Shown here in pieces: positions 45,561 through 54,715 of a DNA stretch of 64,000 nt (the stretch's first letter is position 1; each line of letters begins with the position of its first letter). The position numbers and the translations under genes are program-made. The stretch is from NCBI GenBank assembly GCA_019636835.1, contig JAHBWU010000006.1, forward strand, positions 1 through 64,000. Reading direction: 5' to 3'. Source of the stretch: Nitrospira sp. Lineage in GTDB: Bacteria > Nitrospirota > Nitrospiria > Nitrospirales > Nitrospiraceae. Below the pieces are notes generated by a model. That model was not told where the DNA came from and did no database searches. It saw nothing but the letters and a program-made list of their open reading frames with translations.

Positions 45561-46685
45561 CTACATCTTGAGGCGCTCGGCGTAGCCGGTCAGCTCGACG
45601 TAGCCTTGGCCTTTCACAGGGCGACCTTGTTTGGTGCCTGTCACGGCCACCGCTCCTTCCCAATAGGAAACCTTGGTACTGCGCGAGGTGCGCAGCTCCT
45701 GATCCGCGAGCAGCGGAGTGACGTCCAGCACAAGGTCAAGCGACGGGAACGTCAGCCGCCATTTGCTGGGATACGTGGCTTTGCTTTCGGCGCTGGTCCA
45801 GGTTCCGGTCGATTCGATCTGGAAGTCCGTCACCTCTAGGTGTCGAGTGCGTCCATCCGGCGACACCGCAGTTCCGCTCGACGCAAGATCGGACGATCCA
45901 TCTTTCCGGCGCATCCGGTACAGCATGAGCTCGGTGTCGTCCTCCAACTGGATGCTGAACCAGTCCCATCCGACTTGATCCGTCCCGAGTTCGGCCGACC
46001 CGAACTCATGATCCATCCAGCTGGTGCCGGTCACATCGAATGACTCGCCATCGATCGTGAGCTTCCCGCTTGTCGCGAGTCTCGTGAACGAATAGTAGTG
46101 AGAGGCCTGACCCACGTCTTTCCCTTTTCGACTGATGCCGGCCGCACCGTGAGTGACGAGAGGCTTGGCCGGTTGGACCGTAAGGGCGAGGGCATGCGTC
46201 TCGTCGTGGGCTACCAAAGTGTGTGCGGCCGATGGTTCTGCCGAAGCTTCGGCCCGCCAATCATCGATCCAGACACGGAGCCGCGACTCGTCCGCACCGG
46301 CCTTCCCCAACCCTTCACGGCTGAATTTTTCCGAGAAATGAAATCGCTTCCCGGTAATGTCGGTCACAGCGAAGTGGGCCAGATACAGATCTCTCACCGA
46401 CCATTTTGACGGGAGGGTTTTGATGTCCTCCGGCGGCACCCCCCGACGAAAGAACGTCAATTCAAAACCGAATGACCGACCGCTCTTTGAATGTAGATGG
46501 CCTGTGTAGTACCACCACTCAGTTCGATAGGTCGGGTGAGATCCATGGTCTCGGGGGAAATTGTACCGATAACCAGCGGTAGCCGGTTGAAACGGTGCTG
46601 GGGAGGGGTTCGCGCCGAGCGTCATTGACAGATCAGCGCTCAGCAAGATAGTGGCCAAGATCCCGATTCGTACCCTATCTGTCAC
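45561..46685 (-). CDS. AttH/CrtC-like secreted lipocalin-fold protein
   Basis: A 374-residue protein with a signal peptide (IGILATILLSADLSMTLGA) and the double lipocalin-like fold: the opening FPRDHGSHPTYRTEWWYYTGHL is the family signature, followed by GFELTFFRRG, SWMDHEFGS and QLEDDTELMLYRMR. Relatives include AttH and the carotenoid hydratase CrtC; which reaction is run, if any, is unknown. AttH genes usually accompany an ABC exporter; the ABC pair at 47.6-49.3 kb lies on the other strand. The 3' end is duplicated at 43909-44106. Confidence 0.82.
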   Translation of the reverse strand: MTDRVRIGILATILLSADLSMTLGANPSPAPFQPATAGYRYNFPRDHGSHPTYRTEWWYYTGHLHSKSGRSFGFELTFFRRGVPPEDIKTLPSKWSVRDLYLAHFAVTDITGKRFHFSEKFSREGLGKAGADESRLRVWIDDWRAEASAEPSAAHTLVAHDETHALALTVQPAKPLVTHGAAGISRKGKDVGQASHYYSFTRLATSGKLTIDGESFDVTGTSWMDHEFGSAELGTDQVGWDWFSIQLEDDTELMLYRMRRKDGSSDLASSGTAVSPDGRTRHLEVTDFQIESTGTWTSAESKATYPSKWRLTFPSLDLVLDVTPLLADQELRTSRSTKVSYWEGAVAVTGTKQGRPVKGQGYVELTGYAERLKM

Positions 46686-46839
46686 ACTCTACCTCGTGTC
46701 AGCAGTAAATCCTGAGATGATCACGTAAGTAGGACACTCCTCTCGAATTGTTTATAACACGCGATGTGTCAACGAACCAATCGACACTCTCAGAGCGATG
46801 TTTCGCATTCGCCAGTAGCTCGGTAGGCAGCGCACGGCG

Positions 46840-46869
46840 TTGACAATTTTCACAAACCTCAGCTATCGT
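46840..46869 (+). promoter_or_regulatory. Promoter giving a probably leaderless mRNA
   Basis: TTGACA, 18-base spacer, TATCGT, then only five bases to the ATG at 46875. Transcription should begin at or next to the start codon. No Shine-Dalgarno sequence exists before that ATG and no other in-frame start lies within the first ~25 codons. Confidence 0.6.
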
Positions 46870-46874
46870 GAGCC

Positions 46875-47564
46875 ATGCAGACTGATCGTGAGCGGGGAGC
46901 GTCTGACCGGAGTTCGTCCAAACATGCCGAACCTTTTCCGATTCCCAGTCGCCTTCCGGTGTTCCCACTACCTAACGTCGTCTTTTTTCCCAAGACGTAC
47001 CTGCCGCTCCACATTTTTGAACCACGCTATCGCCGGATGGTCGCCGACGTGACGATAGGCGGTCAATGTATCGCCATGGCGCTGCTGAAGGAAGGATGGG
47101 AGCCGGACTACTATGGGAATCCGGCGATCTATCCCGCGCTCTGTATCGGACGGATCGTGAGTGTGCAACCCTTGTCGGACGGTCGCTCCAACATCTTGCT
47201 GCAAGGGCTCGAACGGTGCGAGATCTCGGAAGAACACTTCGACAAACCATATCGCGAAGCGACGATTCGCGTCACGCCCATGCGCTCCGACGAGGGACTG
47301 ACGAAAGGCGTTCGGCGCGCGCTGATCGACGTGCTCGGTCGATACCTCCAAGCGAGAGAGGATAGCGCAGCGTGGCAGGGGTTCTTCCGCGAAGAAGTCA
47401 GTGATGAAGTCTTGGTCAATACCCTCTCGACCTACCTGGACTGCACACCCCTGGAAAAACAATTCTTGCTGGAAGCGGACGGACTCCACCAGCGAGCTCG
47501 TCGATTGAACGATCTGGTTCAATTCATGCTACACGAACATCACGGCACGAAGGACTGGGAGTAG
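46875..47564 (+). CDS. LON substrate-binding-domain protein
   Basis: A 229-residue protein consisting of the amino-terminal domain of Lon proteases only: RLPVFPLPNVVFFPKTYLPLHIFEPRYRRMV, CIGRIVSVQPLSDGRSNILLQGLERCEI. No ATPase or protease domain follows. Such free-standing proteins are taken to be substrate binders or regulators, cytosolic. The promoter position suggests leaderless translation. Followed after five bases by the ABC ATPase gene, so one operon. Confidence 0.87.
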   Translation: MQTDRERGASDRSSSKHAEPFPIPSRLPVFPLPNVVFFPKTYLPLHIFEPRYRRMVADVTIGGQCIAMALLKEGWEPDYYGNPAIYPALCIGRIVSVQPLSDGRSNILLQGLERCEISEEHFDKPYREATIRVTPMRSDEGLTKGVRRALIDVLGRYLQAREDSAAWQGFFREEVSDEVLVNTLSTYLDCTPLEKQFLLEADGLHQRARRLNDLVQFMLHEHHGTKDWE

Positions 47565-47569
47565 GAGTA

Positions 47570-48541
47570 ATGGATCGAGCCATCGCGATCGACGTTAACC
47601 GTCTGTGCAAAACATATGACGGCCATAAGGCCGTCGATGACCTCTCGTTCCGGATCTACGCGGGAGAAATTTTTGGTCTCCTGGGGCCGAACGGCGCAGG
47701 GAAAAGCACCACACTGCGCACACTCATCACATTGCTGCACCCGACATCGGGCACGGCAACCGTCATGGGATACGATACGGTGCGCGAGGCGGATCAGGTC
47801 CGAACTGTGATCGGATACGTGCCTCAAGAACGGGCGATCGACCGGTTTCTGACAGGGCGGGAACACCTGCAACTCCTCGGCGCGCTCTATCACCTGACGA
47901 AGGACGAAGCGGCGAAACGCATCGGCGAGCTGCTCAAATTGGTCGAACTGGAAGCCCATGCGGACCGGCCTGCCAAGACCTATTCCGGGGGCATGAAGCG
48001 CAAGCTCGACATTGCCTGTGGGTTGCTGCCGGATCCCAAGATCTTGTTTCTCGACGAGCCCACGCTCGGCCTCGACGTGCAAAGCCGTCTCCGGATTTGG
48101 GAATACGTCCGGATGCTCAAAGCCCGCGGGATGACGGTCGTGATGACGACGAACTATCTGGATGAGGCTGATCAACTCTGCGATCGGCTCGCCATTATCG
48201 ACGGCGGCAAGATCAAAACACTGGGAGCCCCGGCCGAGCTCAAAATCGCCCTCGGCGGCGATATCGTGTCCCTCACACTGAAAGAGACGAGCCGGATCCA
48301 GTCGCTGGCGTCGGACCTCACCGGCCGTCCGGCGATCAAGACCGTCAGGGCGACCACCAAGGGCTTGGATATCAGAGTAGAATCACCCGAAAAGGCCTTG
48401 CCCACCATTCTCGAATCGGCCAATCGATTAGGTTGCGATATCGAGTTTATTCAATACAACCGTCCGCGCTTAGACGATGTGTTTATCGCGCATACAGGGA
48501 GGGCCATCACCGAATCGCCTCCCGAAGTCGAGTCGGCATAA
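47570..48541 (+). CDS. ABC-2-type exporter ATPase
   Basis: A 323-residue DrrA-like ATPase. Walker A LGPNGAGKSTT near residue 39, Q-loop in YVPQERAID, signature YSGGMKRKLDI, Walker B ILFLDEPTLGLD, then a carboxy extension (about 90 residues) typical of drug and lipid exporters. Partner is the permease that begins 10 bases after its stop. Confidence 0.93.
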   Translation: MDRAIAIDVNRLCKTYDGHKAVDDLSFRIYAGEIFGLLGPNGAGKSTTLRTLITLLHPTSGTATVMGYDTVREADQVRTVIGYVPQERAIDRFLTGREHLQLLGALYHLTKDEAAKRIGELLKLVELEAHADRPAKTYSGGMKRKLDIACGLLPDPKILFLDEPTLGLDVQSRLRIWEYVRMLKARGMTVVMTTNYLDEADQLCDRLAIIDGGKIKTLGAPAELKIALGGDIVSLTLKETSRIQSLASDLTGRPAIKTVRATTKGLDIRVESPEKALPTILESANRLGCDIEFIQYNRPRLDDVFIAHTGRAITESPPEVESA

Positions 48542-48550
48542 AGGAGTCCC

Positions 48551-49330
48551 GTGGGGCACTATTGGCAAGAGATCAACGCGCTGACGATGCGGTGGGTTCG
48601 ACGGTTGAGCCGGGAAAAATTCAGTATGCTGTTCACCTTGGTGCAGCCGATGCTGTTCTGGCTCATCTTCTTCGGAAACCTGTTTCAACGGGCGGCGGAC
48701 ACGCAAGTCATGCAGGCGCCCAACTACATCAGCTTCCTCGCGGCCGGTGTCGTCGTCATGACGGTCCTGAACAACGGCTTGGCCGGGGGAGTCGATCTGT
48801 TGTTCGATAAGGAAAACGGGTTCCTTGAACGTTTGATGTCCACGCCGATTCATCGAACCTCCGTCATTCTGAGCCGTTTTATCTTCGTCATGGCGATCAC
48901 GTCGATGCAGGTTCTCGTGATTCTCGGCGTGTCATACCTCTTCGGCGTTCATCCTGCGACGGGTATTCTCGGCGTGGCGATGATTTTGCTGATCGGCATG
49001 ATGTTCGGGGTCGGCCTGACGGCCATCTCCATGGCGATGGCCTTCTCCGTGAAAAGTCACGGTGATTTCTTCTCCGTATTGGGATTTCTTTCGCTGCCGA
49101 TGATCTTCCTCAGCTCCGCGCTGGTTCCGTTGACGGCGATGCCGGCCTGGATGAGTTTTCTGGCACAATTCAACCCGATGACCTGGGCCATCGATGCAGT
49201 GCGGCCTTTAATTCTGTCCGGCTGGACTGAAGCCTTGCCGCACGTAGGAATGGTGGTCGTGGTCATGCTCGTGTTCGACGCCCTGTGTCTGTACGGCGGA
49301 GCCAAGGCATTCCGCCGTGCCATGGGGTAA
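48551..49330 (+). CDS. ABC-2-type exporter permease
   Basis: A 259-residue permease with a GTG start at 48551 preceded by AAGGAG. It has an amphipathic start (FSMLFTLVQPMLFWLIFFGNLF) and six predicted helices, with the ABC-2 signature near the end (LPMIFLSSALVPLTAMPAW). Works with the ATPase upstream to export a drug, lipid or carbohydrate; substrate unknown. Confidence 0.9.
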   Translation: MGHYWQEINALTMRWVRRLSREKFSMLFTLVQPMLFWLIFFGNLFQRAADTQVMQAPNYISFLAAGVVVMTVLNNGLAGGVDLLFDKENGFLERLMSTPIHRTSVILSRFIFVMAITSMQVLVILGVSYLFGVHPATGILGVAMILLIGMMFGVGLTAISMAMAFSVKSHGDFFSVLGFLSLPMIFLSSALVPLTAMPAWMSFLAQFNPMTWAIDAVRPLILSGWTEALPHVGMVVVVMLVFDALCLYGGAKAFRRAMG

Positions 49331-49433
49331 CCTCGCCATGAACCATGGATCGCTTGACTGACGAAACAATCCGTCGGATCATGACCTTAATGCCGCCATA
49401 TGTTAGGCTGTGAACGGCGGAGAGTCGTAGGAG

Positions 49434-50291
49434 ATGATGCCTGAAAATCAAATTCGTGCGCTTATTCGTCTCCTTTCCGATGAAGACGACCGAATTGTCC
49501 GTACCATCAGCGGGAGACTCATCGATATCGGCCCATCGGCTGTCCCTCTTCTCCAGGAAGCGGAAATTGAGCAACCGGAAATGGCCGATCGGATCGCTTC
49601 CGTCCTCGAGGAAATCCGAGGGAGTAAGCTGGAAGACGAACTGGCGAGCATGGCGGCCCTCTCGGACGAAGCCATGAACCTGGAAACCGGTGCTTTCCTG
49701 ATCGCTCAGTACGCCTATCCTGCGCTCGATGTCGCTCGCTATCAGGAACAGCTCGATACGATGGCAGGCGAAGTTCGAGCACGTATCGGCCATCGAGCGT
49801 CCGGGGAAGAAGCCGTCAATGCACTTAACCGATATCTATTTACTGAACAAGGGTTTAAAGGGAACACAAAAAACTACTATGAGGTTGAGAACAGCTACCT
49901 CAACTGCGTCATGGATCGGCGAGTCGGCATCCCCATCAGTCTGTCAACGGTCTATCTCTTGATTGGACAGCGTTTGGCACTCCCGTTGTTCGGGATCGGC
50001 ATGCCGGGACATTTCTTGGTGAAGTACGAGTCCGACCGGTACAAGATCTTCATCGACTGTTTCAACGGCGGAGCCTTGCTGACTGAAAAAAACTGCGCCC
50101 GTTTTTTGACGGAGGCCGGATACGGATTCGACGATAAGTACCTGCAAAAAAGTCCGGTTCGAGCAATTTTGTCTCGCATGCTCAAGAACCTCTTGTCCAT
50201 CTACTCCAAGTCGGGTGACATAGGAAAAACCGACCGTCTGACCAAGTTCATCGAGATCCTCGGCGGGGTTCCTCGAGAAGAAGGTCTCTAG
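49434..50291 (+). CDS. SirB1-type transglutaminase-like protein
   Basis: A 285-residue protein of the Transglut_core2 group (SirB1 type): a HEAT-like amino part (IRALIRLLSDEDDRIVRTIS), then NRYLFTEQGFKGNTKNYYEVENSYLNCVMDRRVGIPISLSTVYL with the nucleophile-position Cys, and GIGMPGHFLVKY with the His. Physiological role unknown; probably a protein-protein or metabolic regulator. Overlaps the MBL gene on the other strand by four bases. Confidence 0.85.
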   Translation: MMPENQIRALIRLLSDEDDRIVRTISGRLIDIGPSAVPLLQEAEIEQPEMADRIASVLEEIRGSKLEDELASMAALSDEAMNLETGAFLIAQYAYPALDVARYQEQLDTMAGEVRARIGHRASGEEAVNALNRYLFTEQGFKGNTKNYYEVENSYLNCVMDRRVGIPISLSTVYLLIGQRLALPLFGIGMPGHFLVKYESDRYKIFIDCFNGGALLTEKNCARFLTEAGYGFDDKYLQKSPVRAILSRMLKNLLSIYSKSGDIGKTDRLTKFIEILGGVPREEGL

Positions 50292-51043
50292 ATACGAACC
50301 GTCAGCAGATCTTTCCCCTTCCAAATTTTTCCTCCATACTGTTCCCCCGCTTGGGCTTTGACGTCGTATCGATCCGCAATCGGATAGAAATGCGAGAGGA
50401 CAAGTTGGCCGATGCCTGCCTCCTTCGCCACTTGCCCGCACTGTCCGGCGTGCAGATGGGCCGGTCCTGGACGATTGGCTGGAAACGAGCAATCGAGCAC
50501 GGCAAGATCGGTATCAGTGCAAAGCCGGACGAGTGCGTCGCAATACTGAGAGTCTCCTGAGTACACCATAGCTTTCCCCCGATACTCGATTCGATAGCCG
50601 ACCGCCGAGAGATCGGGAACATGAACTACGGGTTTGGGAACGATACGGGTGTCCCCGATCATGAAGGGTTTGTCGGCTACCTCTTTGAAACCCACTCGGA
50701 ACGGCGCCGGCGAAAAACTAGGGAAGCTGCTCATGATCGATCGTAAGAGTCGGATGGTCCCCTTTGGTCCGATCAGGGTCATCCCCGGGCGATGGCCTCC
50801 TCCGTACTTGGTATAGATCACCGCGTCGAAAAAGAACGTGAGGAAGTCGGAAAAGTGGTCCGCGTGAAAATGGGAAAACAGGATGTGCGTGATCCGGTGA
50901 CGGTTCACCCCGGTTTTGATCAAATTCATCAAGGTGCGGGGACCGAAATCCAGGAGGAGATATTGATCTGTGCGTACCAGATATCCAGCCGCTGCTCTCG
51001 TGGGATGCACATTGGTACCGGAGCCGAGAATAGTGAGGCGCAT
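50288..51043 (-). CDS. MBL-fold metallo-hydrolase, RNase Z-like
   Basis: A 251-residue metallo-beta-lactamase-fold protein. Metal ligands are visible: HFHADH, then VHVPD..., SGDSQYCDAL with the Asp, and LVLSHFYPIADRYD. The layout follows RNase Z and related phosphodiesterases, but the RNase Z exosite arm is absent. A nuclease or lactonase role is likely; substrate unknown. Confidence 0.87.
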   Translation of the reverse strand: MRLTILGSGTNVHPTRAAAGYLVRTDQYLLLDFGPRTLMNLIKTGVNRHRITHILFSHFHADHFSDFLTFFFDAVIYTKYGGGHRPGMTLIGPKGTIRLLRSIMSSFPSFSPAPFRVGFKEVADKPFMIGDTRIVPKPVVHVPDLSAVGYRIEYRGKAMVYSGDSQYCDALVRLCTDTDLAVLDCSFPANRPGPAHLHAGQCGQVAKEAGIGQLVLSHFYPIADRYDVKAQAGEQYGGKIWKGKDLLTVRI

Positions 51044-51062
51044 GAATTCGAGTCAGGTATGG

Positions 51063-54000
51063 TTAGGAAGCACCGTTCAGTTGATCAAGCATTGTTTGAG
51101 CTTCAATGCAGTCAGGGTTGGCATCTTGTGCGCCGAACTGGGAAAGGGTTGCGTTCAAGATCCTCCTAGCTGTATCCGATCTATTCCGTTTCCGCAATAG
51201 TCTTGCCATGGTCGTCGCGGCTCGAAGCTCCAGCATTTTTGCATGCTGATCCCGCGCAATCTTCATGGCTTCAGTGAAACACTGCTCCGCCGAAGGGATC
51301 AACTGATCGGATTGCGCGAGCAGCAATTCGCCTTTCAGCCGAAACAGTTCTGCTTGCCAGCATCGTTCTCCTTGAGTCGTCGCAAGTTCTTGGGCTTCCT
51401 TGATGACATTCAAGCCTTCCTCAATCTGCTTCTTCCTCAAACAAATGTCTGCCAGTAACGCCAAGGTATAGGTATTATTAAGACTCGCTCTGGCGGCGCG
51501 CGTAGCGGAGAGGCCGTTCACCAACCTCCCGATCCCCTCCTCTTGTCCCTTTTCGGCCAGAGCCCATCCTTGAAAGGATGTCGCCCATGCTAACGGCACT
51601 TCAAATGAGTATTTTGTCGACAGCGCTATGGCTTCTTCAGTGAACTTTAGTGTGTTCCCTGTGTCTCGAAGCGTGGAATAGGTCCAGGCCACAGTCGTCA
51701 AGGTGAATGCCAACGTGAAGGGGTGTCCCAACGCCCTGGCCATGGCGATGGCTTCCTGACACAGTGTTTCGACCTGATCGACCTCGCCCAAGATCCATAA
51801 TGTTCTGGCCAGCATGATTCTGGCTGTTATGCCGGGATCTTGAGTATAGGGCAAGGCCTGTGAGCGATGTCTGTCAGGATCGTACAGCGCCTTCGCAGCG
51901 AGCAGATGGGCCTTGGCTTCGTCAAACCGGCCAAGAAAGGAATAGGTGGACCCCACACTCTCGTGAGATCGAATCAACAAATCGGGGTTTTGCTGGCGCT
52001 TCGCCAGGGACAAGAGTTCTTCGGCCAGGTTGCATGCAGTGGCGAGAGGTCCTCTGACAAGATGAAAGACCCACAATCCCCACACTGAGAGAAAGTAATG
52101 CTCAGAGCCGCTGTCCTGAGAAAGCTCCCTGGCCCTAAAATAATTACGCTCGCTCTCCTGCGAGGCATAGCCTTGCACCGTTACCATAGGGGCCCCTCGC
52201 GCAATAAGAAGTTCCAACTCCAATGCATCTCGCTCAGCGCCTGCCGGCAATTCGTTCAGCAACGTCAATGCGCTGTTGAAATGGTTCAGCGCTTCGACAT
52301 TCGCCGACCGAGCCGCGTCCCTTCGGGCTGCAAGTCGCCAATATTCAACGGCCGGACCCAGCAGTCCTGCCTGCTCATAATGATATGCCAAGAGCTCCGG
52401 CTCCAATTGCGCGCGCTCGGGAAAACTTTCTTCCACTGCCTTGGCAATGCGGGCATGGAGAGATCGACGTGATTTCTTGGGCAAGGTGCTGTAGGCAGCC
52501 TCCTGCATGAGCATATGCCTAAACTGAAATTTTGCGGTCGGTATTTCACTCTCTTGGAGAATGAGGCCGGACTCAACGAACAGCTCAAGAGCCTTTTTCA
52601 ACTGACTGTCCGTTACATCCACCACGCTCCGTAGCAGCTCATAACTGAATTCACGCCCTATCGCCGCCCCGACTTGGACAATTTCCTTGGTCGGCCCTAA
52701 TCGGTCTATCCGTTCCATGAGCAACGCTTGCAGACTGTCGGGAATGGACAGATCTTTTAATGACGTCCTCAAGATGAAAGAATCTTGCTCCTCTTTCAGC
52801 AAACCGGACTCAAGCAAGGTTTCCGTCAATTCTTCGATATAGAGAGGCACACCATCGGTCTTCACCAGGATCGCCTGCTGCACCTCCGGCGGAAGCGCTT
52901 TCCCTCCGGTCATCGATGCGAGAAGCTCGGCGCTATGCCGACGGGGAAGCCGACTCAGCGTCAGAAACGTCACATGACTATAATCGGCCCAAACCGGCTT
53001 AAACTCAGGCCGAAAGGTGATGATCAATAACACCCGCATCGGCTGGATGCGGTCAATCATTCTTGTCAGGAGGTCCCTCGTTGTCGGATCGAGCCAATGC
53101 ACGTCTTCCACGATAAAGAGTGTCGGGCGACGACCTGCCAGTCTTTGGAGTTGCTGCACGAGTGCTTCAAGGGTCATTTCCTTTCGTTTTTCAGACGACA
53201 CATTCGGTGGCGGGCGCAGGTCATCTGTCCGGATCGAACACAGATCGGCCAGCAATGACACCGTGGTCTGGTCATCGATACCGCTGTTGAGGGCCAGCGC
53301 ATCGAGCTTCCGCAGTTGTGTGGAGGGTGTGTCTTCACCGCTCAGCCCCGCTGCCTGTCGGAGATACGTGATGACCGGATACAGCGCCGTATTGGTGTGA
53401 TACGGCGAACATTGAAATTGAATCGTCTGGTACCCCTCCTCCGCAAGTCGATCACGCAGACTGCGGGCAATTCGAGACTTGCCGATGCCGGCCTCACCAC
53501 AGAGAAGAACGACCTGCCCTTCACCCTCCACCGCTTCTTGCCAACGACCCAAGAGCAGCGCTGTTTCATGCTCTCGGCCTATGAACTGGGTTAATCGTCC
53601 GGCTCGATACGACTCGAACCGGCTCGCCGAGAGCTTGCTGCCCACAACTTGCCACACCTGGACCGGCGCCTCAAACCCCTTGAGAGAAACCGTTCCCTGA
53701 TCGGCCAACTCGAACTCATCCCCGATAAGGCGCTTCGTCGCCGCATCAACGATCAATTGATTCGGTGCTGCCAGTGCCTGAAGGCGGGAAGCCAGATTCG
53801 GAGTTTCCCCGAACACCGACCGTTCCTTGGCGGTTTCCTGTCCAATGATCTCCCCGACAATGACGTGACCTGTCGCAATTCCGATTCGTACCGCGATTTC
53901 AGGTTCCTGAGATGAAGGATCATCGCGTGATGAGACCCTCGCCAATTCCAAGATGGCTAGGCCAGCGTAGATCGCTCGTTCCGCATCGTGCTCTTGAGCC

Positions 54001-54461
54001 TGCGGGTACCCAAAATACACCAACAGTCCGTCACCCATGTATTTGGCGATATAGCCGTTAAATCGACTGATCGCGTTGCCACAGTCGTCCAAAAACCTCC
54101 GGATGATCTCTTGAAGATCCTCAGGGTCCAACCGACAAGCCAACGCTGTCGACCCTACAAGGTCACAAAACATGACGGTCAATTGCCGTCGTTCTGCTTG
54201 GTCCCGACCGGAAGAGGACGCCGTTGTTTCCTTCGCGGTGGGAATAGCCGGAGTGGATGCAGTATCGCCTTTACCGGTTGATGACAGTTGCGCGATGGCT
54301 CGCAGGATCTTTTTCCGATGGCCCAGCAAGACGCCTAGCGACGCCAAGTCGCCGTCATTTAGTTCGGGCAAGACATCCCAGGTAATGGCGTTCTGCTGAA
54401 ACGATTCTCGATATTGATCAAGACCAAGACTCTGTAGCCATTCTGCGACGCGATCATTCAT
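51063..54461 (-). CDS. SAM-domain / class III cyclase / ATPase / TPR signalling protein
   Basis: About 1132 residues from ATG 54461 (MNDRVAEWL). Order: SAM domain (residues 1-65, WLQSLGLDQYRESFQQ); class III cyclase domain from ~95 (RQLTVMFCDLVGST with a metal Asp, YIAKYMGDGLLVYFGYP with the second); AAA/NACHT-like ATPase from ~290 (CGEAGIGKSRIARSL as Walker A, FIVEDVHWLDPTT as Walker B); a helical part; and TPR-like repeats to the end (MQEAAYSTLP..., LARTLWILGEVDQVETL). It could make cAMP and act as a large STAND-type switch. Cytosolic. Solitary gene. Confidence 0.88.
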   Translation of the reverse strand: MNDRVAEWLQSLGLDQYRESFQQNAITWDVLPELNDGDLASLGVLLGHRKKILRAIAQLSSTGKGDTASTPAIPTAKETTASSSGRDQAERRQLTVMFCDLVGSTALACRLDPEDLQEIIRRFLDDCGNAISRFNGYIAKYMGDGLLVYFGYPQAQEHDAERAIYAGLAILELARVSSRDDPSSQEPEIAVRIGIATGHVIVGEIIGQETAKERSVFGETPNLASRLQALAAPNQLIVDAATKRLIGDEFELADQGTVSLKGFEAPVQVWQVVGSKLSASRFESYRAGRLTQFIGREHETALLLGRWQEAVEGEGQVVLLCGEAGIGKSRIARSLRDRLAEEGYQTIQFQCSPYHTNTALYPVITYLRQAAGLSGEDTPSTQLRKLDALALNSGIDDQTTVSLLADLCSIRTDDLRPPPNVSSEKRKEMTLEALVQQLQRLAGRRPTLFIVEDVHWLDPTTRDLLTRMIDRIQPMRVLLIITFRPEFKPVWADYSHVTFLTLSRLPRRHSAELLASMTGGKALPPEVQQAILVKTDGVPLYIEELTETLLESGLLKEEQDSFILRTSLKDLSIPDSLQALLMERIDRLGPTKEIVQVGAAIGREFSYELLRSVVDVTDSQLKKALELFVESGLILQESEIPTAKFQFRHMLMQEAAYSTLPKKSRRSLHARIAKAVEESFPERAQLEPELLAYHYEQAGLLGPAVEYWRLAARRDAARSANVEALNHFNSALTLLNELPAGAERDALELELLIARGAPMVTVQGYASQESERNYFRARELSQDSGSEHYFLSVWGLWVFHLVRGPLATACNLAEELLSLAKRQQNPDLLIRSHESVGSTYSFLGRFDEAKAHLLAAKALYDPDRHRSQALPYTQDPGITARIMLARTLWILGEVDQVETLCQEAIAMARALGHPFTLAFTLTTVAWTYSTLRDTGNTLKFTEEAIALSTKYSFEVPLAWATSFQGWALAEKGQEEGIGRLVNGLSATRAARASLNNTYTLALLADICLRKKQIEEGLNVIKEAQELATTQGERCWQAELFRLKGELLLAQSDQLIPSAEQCFTEAMKIARDQHAKMLELRAATTMARLLRKRNRSDTARRILNATLSQFGAQDANPDCIEAQTMLDQLNGAS

Positions 54462-54535
54462 GATGAGCATTCACAAGCGAGAGATGGGCCAACGGCTTCT
54501 TGCAGCCGATGGCGCCTTTGGTCGATAATATGCCC

Positions 54536-54688
54536 ATGACTGACAGTTCTTCTGCGACAAAGACCGGTCATCGGTCCATTGTCCGACACCTAGAGTATCA
54601 CCTCGTGTGCATCGGTATGTCTGTGATTGCCTACCTGCTGGAGAGAGCCGTCCTGCGCTCAATCCAACGCGGCGGAACAGCACCTTGA
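54536..54688 (+). CDS. Possible small membrane protein (50 residues)
   Basis: A 50-codon frame with one helix-like hydrophobic run (YHLVCIGMSVIAYLLERAVL), basic ends and no good ribosome-binding site. It is in the gap between two minus-strand genes and may be chance. The positively charged flanks fit a single-pass protein. Confidence 0.3.
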   Translation: MTDSSSATKTGHRSIVRHLEYHLVCIGMSVIAYLLERAVLRSIQRGGTAP

Positions 54689-54715
54689 TACGCGCGAGGT
54701 GTGGACGCTTCGACC

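Noticed and set aside
54500..54535. Longer start for the small frame at 54536
   Set aside because: A TTG start with no ribosome site and no added hydrophobic or conserved residues.
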